A stretch of 62,091 nucleotides of DNA. It comes from a virus. This document shows, piece after piece, positions 34,817 through 41,977 of the stretch. A program made the position numbers and the translations under genes. Below the pieces are notes generated by a model. The model made no database searches. It was not told the origin of the DNA and saw only the letters and a list, made by a program, of their open reading frames with translations. The stretch spans positions 1 through 62,091 of the IMG/VR virus record IMGVR_UViG_3300009034_000037; one strand, given 5' to 3'. The first letter of the stretch is position 1. Each line of letters begins with the position of its first letter.

Positions 34817-36796
34817 TTAAGCAAACTCTCTTAACTTCTTTTTAAGATCATCCTCAATCAACCACTGTACCTTTTTGGTCAATTTTTTGACATCTTCAAC
34901 CATCATACCAGCTGTCAGTTCCGAAGGCAAAGTTATACTTTCTACATAGCGCTCTAGATATTTGTCAGCTGATATCGCGCTATCAGCCCTACCTCGTAGC
35001 TTTATCGATGCTTCGGCCGCAACCTCACGCGCTCCGAGACCTCTAGTATGTTTAGACCATTTCTTGTAAGATTCAGATCCACGCAACACATTGTCCATTG
35101 CCTTTTGAACAGAGTTAACAATAGCAGCCGTAAACACCATATTAGATCGGTTCTTGACTTGATGCCACTGCAATCCAAAAGTGTCCTTTAGAATTTTCTC
35201 AGTGGCCAACTGCACCGTTCCTTCTTCTAACATCGACCCTATGCCCACTAACGCTTTATCGGTAGCAGGCGCGTGCGCACGCATCGTCTGACGAATAATG
35301 GTAGACATTCCGCTGATAGACTTAGTATCAATCTTGCCTTTTAAAAACCTAGCAGCGTCTTTCCTAGACTGATCTGATATGTCAATCCTTCCAGTAGACA
35401 TCACGTAAAAACCAGCGTCTTCTTCAAATTCTTTGGATACGACTATGTCAGCCGCTTCGTCTAAATTGTCAACGATTGGTCGGCTAATCATACCCCGCTC
35501 AGCCGCAATAGCGTTTAGCTCCCGACGTGCGCTTACTTGAGCACTAGGCCTAAGAGCAATTCCTTTCTGTGGCCCTTTTTTTGCTGTACTTAGCAGATAA
35601 GTTGCCAGCAAAGCAGCACCAAAATATTGATCTGGTCTCGTTTTATGTGAAGGCACTTTGGGAAACTCTCGTGGTCGTTGTCCTTTAGGTAATTTTGGTC
35701 GGGGAGGTATAGGTACACCGGGAGGTCTTGGCAAAGGTGCCGGCGCGTAAGTCTCAAAAGAGGCGGCTTCCGTAGAAACATCAACAGTACAACGACAACG
35801 GTAATGAAATGGTGGCAAAGAAAACCCAGCATCCGCAAGCTTTCCCGCGTCGTCCGGACCAACTGGACCAGCTTTTGGAGAAACTGCTTGCAATCTACTC
35901 AGGTTAGTCCACGGGTGCACACTTTTTATATCTTGCGGAGTCTTAGCACCAAGCTCCGCGTTAAGTTGACGCGAGCCGTGATCGATAGCAAAAACCTTGC
36001 CATCCATGTGTAGACAGACTTCGCACGTCCGACGATCAACCGTAGCGTTGATATAGTACTTGGTAACACCCAGGTCTATAAACGACCTCATCTGTCCATG
36101 AGTTCTTCCTACAGTAGCAGCGTTTGCGGCAAGTCCCTCAAAGTACTGTCGAGATGTCCCATGAAACCCTCCTGGAGTTCGAACATGGCTAAGCTCATCC
36201 TTAATGCGTTCGCTCATAAGCTTGCCGGCAGCTACCTGATCGGTACCAGCTTCAATCATGGTTTCCTTTGCCGTCTTAGCAATAGATTCAGAAAGGTTTT
36301 TCGAATAATGTTTGCCAACCCAAAAAATCTGCTGTTCTGCAATTGCCTTCACCGCAGATTCGTCCACCAAGTCAAAAGTCGGTAACAACTGTGCAAATCG
36401 CCGCTTGGCTTTTTTTAGCTCTGAAAAACTTGGTGCCGAGTAAGATAATAGCGCAGTGGTTTCCCTGTTCGCTTTTCGCCACCCAGCCTTACGAGCTAAT
36501 TGATAAATATGCTTGGTATCTTTTTCTACTCTTGGGACTACATCACGGGTCCACTTCAACATTTCTCTTTCGACAACTTTAGAAATATCCTTCGCAGGTT
36601 TGAGTCGTCGAGCTAAACTACTAGCCCTATCTACCGCGGTACGTACCCGCTTGTTCCATGTGGTATCAAGATACTGACGAAGTAGTAGCTCTATTCGAGC
36701 TATTTGAGCAACCTCAGAAATGCCTATCGTCTTAGCCACTAGTTCATCAACAGCAGTCAGCCCCTCTAGCCATATGTTAGCGACAGACTGACCCAC
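34817..36796 (-). CDS. MuF-type minor head protein with extra C-terminal domain
   Basis: About 659 residues from GTG 36796, which follows GAGGAATAACATA; the frame extends to a TTG at 36859 that overlaps the portal gene. The middle (residues ~200-360 of the long frame) is the phage Mu F/SPP1 gp7 head morphogenesis domain: RRTCEVCLHMDGKVF, later PPFHYRCRC. A Pro-rich linker follows (PAPLPRPPGVPIPPRPK), then ~270 residues with IIRQTMRAHAP and SMLEEGTVQLATEKI. This tail resembles a metallopeptidase-like domain (helix with H, then LEEG) in which the HExxH motif is lost. MuF proteins often carry C-terminal effector domains that are packaged in the head. Confidence 0.82.
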   Translation of the reverse strand: MGQSVANIWLEGLTAVDELVAKTIGISEVAQIARIELLLRQYLDTTWNKRVRTAVDRASSLARRLKPAKDISKVVEREMLKWTRDVVPRVEKDTKHIYQLARKAGWRKANRETTALLSYSAPSFSELKKAKRRFAQLLPTFDLVDESAVKAIAEQQIFWVGKHYSKNLSESIAKTAKETMIEAGTDQVAAGKLMSERIKDELSHVRTPGGFHGTSRQYFEGLAANAATVGRTHGQMRSFIDLGVTKYYINATVDRRTCEVCLHMDGKVFAIDHGSRQLNAELGAKTPQDIKSVHPWTNLSRLQAVSPKAGPVGPDDAGKLADAGFSLPPFHYRCRCTVDVSTEAASFETYAPAPLPRPPGVPIPPRPKLPKGQRPREFPKVPSHKTRPDQYFGAALLATYLLSTAKKGPQKGIALRPSAQVSARRELNAIAAERGMISRPIVDNLDEAADIVVSKEFEEDAGFYVMSTGRIDISDQSRKDAARFLKGKIDTKSISGMSTIIRQTMRAHAPATDKALVGIGSMLEEGTVQLATEKILKDTFGLQWHQVKNRSNMVFTAAIVNSVQKAMDNVLRGSESYKKWSKHTRGLGAREVAAEASIKLRGRADSAISADKYLERYVESITLPSELTAGMMVEDVKKLTKKVQWLIEDDLKKKLREFA

Positions 36797-36800
36797 TATG

Positions 36801-38546
36801 TTATTCCTCAGTATATACTTCACTACGCCACTGTTTCTCAAGCTGGTTACGCAAACCAATCAACCGATCTACAAGATCAGCATCAGTTATACCTTGCTCG
36901 AACAATGGTATGTCAGATCCAGTAAGTTGCTCAATCATTTTAAGTGCAGTTACGGTTTGTCCAGGTTCCACGGGAGATGCAAGATTTTTAACGGCCTCGG
37001 CCATTGTCTCACTAAAAGGCCTATCCGCTGGAAAGTCATCCGGAAAAGGCGGTAGTTCAGTTCCAAGTATATCTTCGAGCAAAATTCTTGCTATTCGCGG
37101 TGTCATTCCACCAGTCTTTTCAGCACCAGCAAGTATACGCACAAGCTCGGTATTGTCTGTTGTGTTTGGCGAGTTACTTTTAAATTTATGGTAGCGCACA
37201 CCCATAACGGGAAATAATCGTCTATTTATCAAAGAATCAAATTCATCACGCTCAGGTGAAAAAATCTGTTCATCGGCTATACGCCGGGAGGTCTCAGCCA
37301 CAGCACGATTGTATGCTTCGGCTTGCCCAACCAGCACTGGCGGAATCCGGAATGCTCGTCTTATTTTTTCTCTATTGTGTGCGCTATAGTTTTGAAACAA
37401 AGCGTCCTTATGCTGCTCTGAAGCTAGTGGCTTCACATCGAGTTTTGCGTGTCCTGGAGATTCGCCTTCAATGTCGGGCGATTCGGCTTCAATAACGACA
37501 AACTTTGAGTAGTTGTCAGAACCTTGCACCCGAGTAGCTACAAATTCCGTCAATCGATCTATAGTAGCCTGAGTTAACTGTCCGTTGCTAACCAGCAATA
37601 GCATAGAAGGTACATTATTATTACGGAAAGTCGTATAGTTAATTTCTTCAGATGCACGATCCCCATATACAGAGAGAAGATTTCCAATAATTCTTGGTAA
37701 GCCATAAGGACTTCTGGGCGAATACAACCTCATGTGGACAATTTCATTCGCCCTACGCTCTTCTGGTAGTTTGTAAATATCTGCGCCCGTTACTTCCTCT
37801 CCAGTTTCGTTATTGTAAATCCGTGGGTCGCCAAACTCTTTAAACCAACGTTTTTCCAACGAGCCAGACATTGACCGAATTCCTATAGATGTCATCCATG
37901 TTTGTACGTAGCTTCGAAAACGCTTCCATACCGGAACGTTTTCAATCTCCACAACTCCATCATCAAGCAAACGATAGATTGGTAGAGATACCTTTATTGG
38001 ATCTCGATCTAATTTTGATAGATATACCTGATATGATGGTAGATGATTAAATCCTTGGATATCACCTCGTGCATTACGAATAACTTCAAACTCCGCATTG
38101 CCGGTAGTTTCCAAGTCAACTCGCAATTTCCGACGAAACATAACAAACGAATCATCAATACTGGCATAAAGAAAAAAGTTTTCCAACCACAATCGCTCTT
38201 TCTCAATCTCTATTTTCAAATCACCTGTAATTTTCTCGGGTCTTACTCGTGACACTAACCGATGCCCAAATCCCTCTATGTTTATCTCCATCGCCGAAAT
38301 GCACGGTGTGAGTTCCGAATTCATCTCTGGCAACGTTGCTAACTGTAAAAGATCAAACGGCGGCTCGATAATATCACCAGCCTTGATCAGCCCTTGAATA
38401 TAGTCTTCCGGCAACTCCTTCGATTTGCCAGGCTCGGATCGAGATTCATCAGCTTTCGTAAGAGGAAACACCATTGCACGTATTTTCGTCAGATTGCGTT
38501 TACTTTCCGAAATAAAATCCCTAACTTGTTCTCTGGCTTCGTTCAT
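36801..38546 (-). CDS. Portal protein
   Basis: A 581-residue protein downstream of the large terminase and upstream of the MuF gene. Features of PBSX/SPP1-type portals: an N-terminal arm, MNSELTPCISAMEINIEGFG, HMRLYSPRSPYGLPRIIGNL, ASEEINYTTFRNNNVPSMLL, and the crown/stem segment HNREKIRRAFRIPPVLVGQ. It forms the dodecameric vertex ring for DNA packaging. ATG 38546 starts 22 bases after the terminase stop. Confidence 0.9.
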   Translation of the reverse strand: MNEAREQVRDFISESKRNLTKIRAMVFPLTKADESRSEPGKSKELPEDYIQGLIKAGDIIEPPFDLLQLATLPEMNSELTPCISAMEINIEGFGHRLVSRVRPEKITGDLKIEIEKERLWLENFFLYASIDDSFVMFRRKLRVDLETTGNAEFEVIRNARGDIQGFNHLPSYQVYLSKLDRDPIKVSLPIYRLLDDGVVEIENVPVWKRFRSYVQTWMTSIGIRSMSGSLEKRWFKEFGDPRIYNNETGEEVTGADIYKLPEERRANEIVHMRLYSPRSPYGLPRIIGNLLSVYGDRASEEINYTTFRNNNVPSMLLLVSNGQLTQATIDRLTEFVATRVQGSDNYSKFVVIEAESPDIEGESPGHAKLDVKPLASEQHKDALFQNYSAHNREKIRRAFRIPPVLVGQAEAYNRAVAETSRRIADEQIFSPERDEFDSLINRRLFPVMGVRYHKFKSNSPNTTDNTELVRILAGAEKTGGMTPRIARILLEDILGTELPPFPDDFPADRPFSETMAEAVKNLASPVEPGQTVTALKMIEQLTGSDIPLFEQGITDADLVDRLIGLRNQLEKQWRSEVYTEE

Positions 38547-38568
38547 TGCTCACACCTCCACACGGGCG

Positions 38569-40050
38569 CTATATCAATCCTGGCTCAGTTGCTCTAACCT
38601 GTCTACGTTTTCTTTTCTTTCGGCTTGCGCGTATTGCTAAATCAAAAGCGTCCAGCCCATCTCTATATCGGTATCCAGGAAAAAGTACAAACTGATCAAT
38701 CAGCGTTTCCATGTTTTTACGAAAAAATATTCGCTTATCCTCGAATCTCGGAGTTAGTTTTAATGCACGAGTCATTTTATCCTTGTCCGTATGAATTGGA
38801 ATAAACCGATAATTTTTGTCTCGATGTTTTATCTCTTGGTAGAAAGCCCGCTGATAAGCATTAGACTCTACCGCCGCGCGAATAGGATCATGACGTTCGT
38901 ACATCGACAATGCTTTGTCAATTTGCCTCGGAAACGTAATATGCCCAAGATAAAAATCCAAGACGTACACATTTTCTGATTTATCTATTCCGATTACAAC
39001 CGTTGCAAATTGAGCGCTATCACGGGTTTCCTTTTCGCTAACTGCCAGATCAGTACCCTGATAAACCCGCAAACCAGTAGGAAGCTTATTATCATCAATG
39101 ATTTGGCAATCGTCATATTGAAAAACTTCACCCTTCATCGCTTCGGTATCACAGAGAAACTGACAATTAAATATCACAACGCCCGACTTCCGCTTCTTTG
39201 CTTCAAACCATTTAGGCGGATGCCTCTCTGGCCAAGGACTTTTACCTGACCAGTCTAACGCGGGAAATATCTGATGACTTTTTGCTAACTCGTTTGCCAT
39301 CAAGCTACCATACAAATCGTCAAAATGATATCGAGTACCTACCATATGATGCTCACCGCGATGAGGTATATCTGGATCTGGAGCTTCCAAACATGGGTCA
39401 AGCGTCTGATAAAACCAAGATCGCATCTTGTCGCGCATGTACTTAGTTCGACTATTTTCCTCATCGACAAGATCATCACTTAGTATAATGTCTGCATGAT
39501 GAGATGCTAACGTGGCATCTATTGCACCACAACACATTACAGACGGTTGCTTATCTGTACTAGTACGTGGCACGATCTCGATTTCTATCTCGTCCCATTT
39601 GGCAACCTTGCGTGGATCATAAAACTCGCCAAAAATCTCAATCAACCGCTGATTGCTTTCGAAGTGCGCCTTGATTTCTCGTAGAAACCCCTTGGCGTTC
39701 CCGGTAGTCTTACTGGCTAATATAATTCTAAGATTCGGATCTTTTAATAAGTAATGAATAGTCTTTGCTATTGTCAACAATGTTGATTTCCCAGATCCCC
39801 TATATGCAAGTTGCAGCGTATGTGGTTCATAAAATTGAAATAACAGCATTGACATGTGAAACGGCTTAACTTCATAACCAAGTACTTGCGTTGCCAACAA
39901 GTCAATCCGATCATGTTCTAAGATCGCCCTGCGCAAAACTTCATTATAAATAGTTCGATAATGCTTGAATAAATTTAGTAGGTCGTCTCTACTTGCGGTA
40001 TCCAGGGCAGTAGGATCGCCCTCGAGCAGAGGTATTGCCAACTCTGGCAT
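38569..40050 (-). CDS. Large terminase subunit
   Basis: A 493-residue protein. The N-terminal ATPase has Walker A YRGSGKSTL, a LRIILASKTTGNAKGFLREI segment and Walker B ADIILSDDLVDEEN. The C-terminal nuclease has GTDLAVSEKETRDSAQFATV and ends in a basic tail (RASRKKRKRRQVRA) fitting DNA contact. It cuts and pumps DNA through the portal. The start ATG is six bases after the stop of the upstream gene. Confidence 0.93.
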   Translation of the reverse strand: MPELAIPLLEGDPTALDTASRDDLLNLFKHYRTIYNEVLRRAILEHDRIDLLATQVLGYEVKPFHMSMLLFQFYEPHTLQLAYRGSGKSTLLTIAKTIHYLLKDPNLRIILASKTTGNAKGFLREIKAHFESNQRLIEIFGEFYDPRKVAKWDEIEIEIVPRTSTDKQPSVMCCGAIDATLASHHADIILSDDLVDEENSRTKYMRDKMRSWFYQTLDPCLEAPDPDIPHRGEHHMVGTRYHFDDLYGSLMANELAKSHQIFPALDWSGKSPWPERHPPKWFEAKKRKSGVVIFNCQFLCDTEAMKGEVFQYDDCQIIDDNKLPTGLRVYQGTDLAVSEKETRDSAQFATVVIGIDKSENVYVLDFYLGHITFPRQIDKALSMYERHDPIRAAVESNAYQRAFYQEIKHRDKNYRFIPIHTDKDKMTRALKLTPRFEDKRIFFRKNMETLIDQFVLFPGYRYRDGLDAFDLAIRASRKKRKRRQVRATEPGLI

Positions 40051-40056
40051 ATCGAC

Positions 40057-40437
40057 CTACTTTCGCAGCTCTTCAAAACCGGAAACATAGACCCAACACT
40101 CTTGCCCCGTCGTAACGCCCGATGGCACCGCAACAAACATCTGCCGACCGTTACATTCGACAGTAACTTCATACGATTTTCCAACGCCTTTGCTTGCAAA
40201 GGATAACACCATATGAGAGTCAATAAACTCATTTTTTTTTGGTGACCAAAACTGAATCTTGATCGCGGGATCAGCAGCCGCGTCCGGTACTACCTGAATA
40301 TTAGCAAAGCGGTAACTTAACATATTAATCCCACTTTGTAACCGTGATTCTGGTAACGTATCACTTGCGCCAGTTAGATATCGATGCAATACGTAGTCTG
40401 GCGCATGACTCGGCGAGCGTTTGGTTTCCTCAGACAT
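40057..40437 (-). CDS. Hypothetical virion-associated protein
   Basis: 126 residues from ATG 40437, which has GGAGGG upstream; the frame is open to 40512 but that part lies in the large hairpin. N-terminal hydrophilic region (SEETKRSPSHAPDYVLHRYL) and a beta-rich C-terminal half (MVLSFASKGVGKSYEVTVEC, WVYVSGFEELRK). Function not recognised. Its place just upstream of large terminase and downstream of two decoration-like genes suggests a head-associated role. Confidence 0.55.
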   Translation of the reverse strand: MSEETKRSPSHAPDYVLHRYLTGASDTLPESRLQSGINMLSYRFANIQVVPDAAADPAIKIQFWSPKKNEFIDSHMVLSFASKGVGKSYEVTVECNGRQMFVAVPSGVTTGQECWVYVSGFEELRK

Positions 40438-40470
40438 TATTACAGCCCTCCACGGGAAATATATATAGAA

Positions 40471-40547
40471 AGATTGGTAGCTCTTGTTAGACAGGGGAAA
40501 AGATGGAAACAAACCTGTCTAAGACAAAAATCAAGAGCCACCAATCT
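40471..40547 (-). promoter_or_regulatory. Long near-perfect hairpin between genes
   Basis: The plus-strand arm AGATTGGTAGCTCTTG, continuing TTAGACAGG (40471-40495), pairs with 40514-40547 (CCTGTCTAA, an 8-9 base asymmetric bulge, then CAAGAGCCACCAATCT), with one mismatch in the outer 16 bp and a loop of ~18 bases. There is no T-run, so it is not a standard terminator. It could be an RNase III or mRNA-stability element controlling expression between the decoration-like genes and terminase, or an excision scar. Confidence 0.75.
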
Positions 40548-40552
40548 ACCAA

Positions 40553-40858
40553 CTATTCGTGAGCTTCGTAATAACAAAGCTCTCCACTAACGTTTACATC
40601 AGTATCTGCACCAATCGAAAACCCATTTGCCCGAGGTGTAATTCCAAGACTCGTAAGAACAGAAATCGTTCCGTCAATTGCGGTCTTAACTCCATGTGCG
40701 TCAGCCATTCCGCGAAACCACTCTAGACGCACTAACCCACTAGCATTTACGTTTGTTACTCGAACTAACTTCGGTCGAAAGCCAACTGTATCAACATTGA
40801 TCGTTGATCCAGTACCATAAACTCCCCCAACCATTGTTCTATTGACTCCGGAAGACAT
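40553..40858 (-). CDS. Decoration-like protein, paralogue 2
   Basis: A 101-residue protein starting MSSGVNR and ending GELCYYEAHE. It is about two-thirds identical to the next gene upstream (40887-41192); shared blocks include NVDTVGFRPKLVR or FKPKLVR, EWFRGMAD and ITPR-NGF. The beta-rich sequence and the phrase GADTDVNVSGE resemble short capsid or collar decoration domains. ATG follows AAGGAGGT. Two copies suggest two related surface proteins, perhaps under diversifying selection. Confidence 0.65.
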   Translation of the reverse strand: MSSGVNRTMVGGVYGTGSTINVDTVGFRPKLVRVTNVNASGLVRLEWFRGMADAHGVKTAIDGTISVLTSLGITPRANGFSIGADTDVNVSGELCYYEAHE

Positions 40859-40886
40859 GTGATACCTCCTTTTTTTTGTTTTTAAA

Positions 40887-41192
40887 CTATTCGTGAGCTT
40901 CGTAATAACAAAGCTCTCCAGTAACGTTCATGTCACTATCAGCACCAAATGCGAATCCATTTGTTCGTGGAGTAATTCCGTTGCTGGTAACCACCGAAAT
41001 CGTTCCGTTGGTTACAGTTTTGATCGCGGAATCGTCAGCCATTCCGCGAAACCACTCAAATCGGCACTTACCACCACTTGCCACATTTACTATACGAACC
41101 AGCTTTGGCTTAAAACCCACCGTATCAACGTTGAGATCTGCACTAGCTCCATAAAATCCCTTTACCGCAACTCTATTGACTCCTGAAGACAT
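40887..41192 (-). CDS. Decoration-like protein, paralogue 1
   Basis: A 101-residue protein, tandem paralogue of 40553-40858 with the same length, start and end. Shared core: DLNVDTVGFKPKLVRIVN and FEWFRGMADDSAIKTV. GGAGGTTGAA precedes the ATG. A promoter-like sequence lies upstream beyond a TnpB remnant (41467-41496), which could give these structural genes their own expression. Function inferred only from composition and position. Confidence 0.65.
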   Translation of the reverse strand: MSSGVNRVAVKGFYGASADLNVDTVGFKPKLVRIVNVASGGKCRFEWFRGMADDSAIKTVTNGTISVVTSNGITPRTNGFAFGADSDMNVTGELCYYEAHE

Positions 41193-41225
41193 TTCAACCT
41201 CCCGATTCTTTTCTGTTAACTTAGG

Positions 41226-41441
41226 CTAACAGATGCAGGCTTTAAGCCTGGGTGAATCTACCAAAGCGCGAAGAAAAATTCCCCGCGCGCCGTTTATATC
41301 TCTATCGATCCTTACTCTATTTACAATAATAGTTTTTCTCCCACCCAGCTTATAGTTTATCTTGCCAGTCCAGTTGTTAGTTTTACTTGTATACGTTTCG
41401 TTCACGTCCAGTATGATCTTCCTACACTCAAAAACTTTGTT
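41226..41441 (-). pseudogene. 3' remnant of a TnpB-type RNA-guided nuclease gene
   Basis: An open minus-strand frame of ~72 codons without a start, bounded upstream by TAA at 41442-41444. It encodes CRKIILDVNETYTSKT, NYKLGGRKTIIV and RVRIDRDINGARGIFLRAL, the C-terminal RuvC end of IS605/IS607-type TnpB. The Cys pairs of the usual zinc ribbon are absent (TSKTNNWTG where TSKTCxxCG is typical), as in a ribbon-less subgroup. The 3' end contains an AGGCTTAAAGCCT palindrome and a following CTGTTA/TAACAG hairpin, placed like the right end or guide-RNA scaffold of such elements. The rest of the gene and TnpA are absent. Confidence 0.72.
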
Positions 41442-41466
41442 TTATAAACCTTATTTATTTTAACTT

Positions 41467-41496
41467 ATCATATCTACTTTATTCCGTATACGTCAA
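41467..41496 (-). promoter_or_regulatory. Candidate promoter
   Basis: Minus-strand TTGACG (41491-41496), an 18-base spacer and TATGAT (41467-41472), in an AT-rich gap after the membrane protein gene. It would transcribe through the TnpB remnant into the decoration-like and terminase genes. Confidence 0.5.
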
Positions 41497-41506
41497 GTCA
41501 ACCCCG

Positions 41507-41965
41507 TTATTCGTGTTTAATTTCCACTAGTTGACTAAGCAACCCCGACACACTTTTCAAACTTCCTTCTACTCGCGCACCCACACCTCGGATTTCGCTT
41601 ACCATCTCATATTGGGATTCCCTGATTAATTCCATCTGCTTTTTGATGTCATTATGTTCTGCCTCGTGACCACGACGGTACTCACTAAACTGGGGCACAC
41701 TAATAAACTGGGCCAATGCATCTAGGAATGTCTTGTGCAGTTGCTCAATTTCTAATTTTAGACGCTGCATGGTTTCTGCCCCATTGGCTAGTCGACGTTC
41801 TCTCGCCTCGTCTAGTCTATGACGCGCATGAATACGCTCCTTGGTAAACCACCACAACAAAGAAGCAAGTACGAAAATAATCACCCCAGAAATAATCAGC
41901 GAGAATATCAGTAAGGGCAATCCACCTTCAGCTGCGATATTAGCTGCGGAAGTAACCGGTCCCAT
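41507..41965 (-). CDS. Membrane-anchored coiled-coil protein
   Basis: A 152-residue protein with one membrane helix at residues ~16-40 (LPLLIFSLIISGVIIFVLAS), a basic stop (WWFTKERIHARHR) and a long amphipathic C-terminal domain (RRLANGAETMQRLKLEIEQL, then VEGSLKSVSGLLSQLVEI). Likely anchored in the inner membrane with a cytoplasmic coiled coil. It is the last gene of the exported-protein cluster and may tether or insert these proteins. It could also be a second holin/antiholin-type factor. Confidence 0.6.
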   Translation of the reverse strand: MGPVTSAANIAAEGGLPLLIFSLIISGVIIFVLASLLWWFTKERIHARHRLDEARERRLANGAETMQRLKLEIEQLHKTFLDALAQFISVPQFSEYRRGHEAEHNDIKKQMELIRESQYEMVSEIRGVGARVEGSLKSVSGLLSQLVEIKHE

Positions 41966-41977
41966 TAGAACCCCTTC

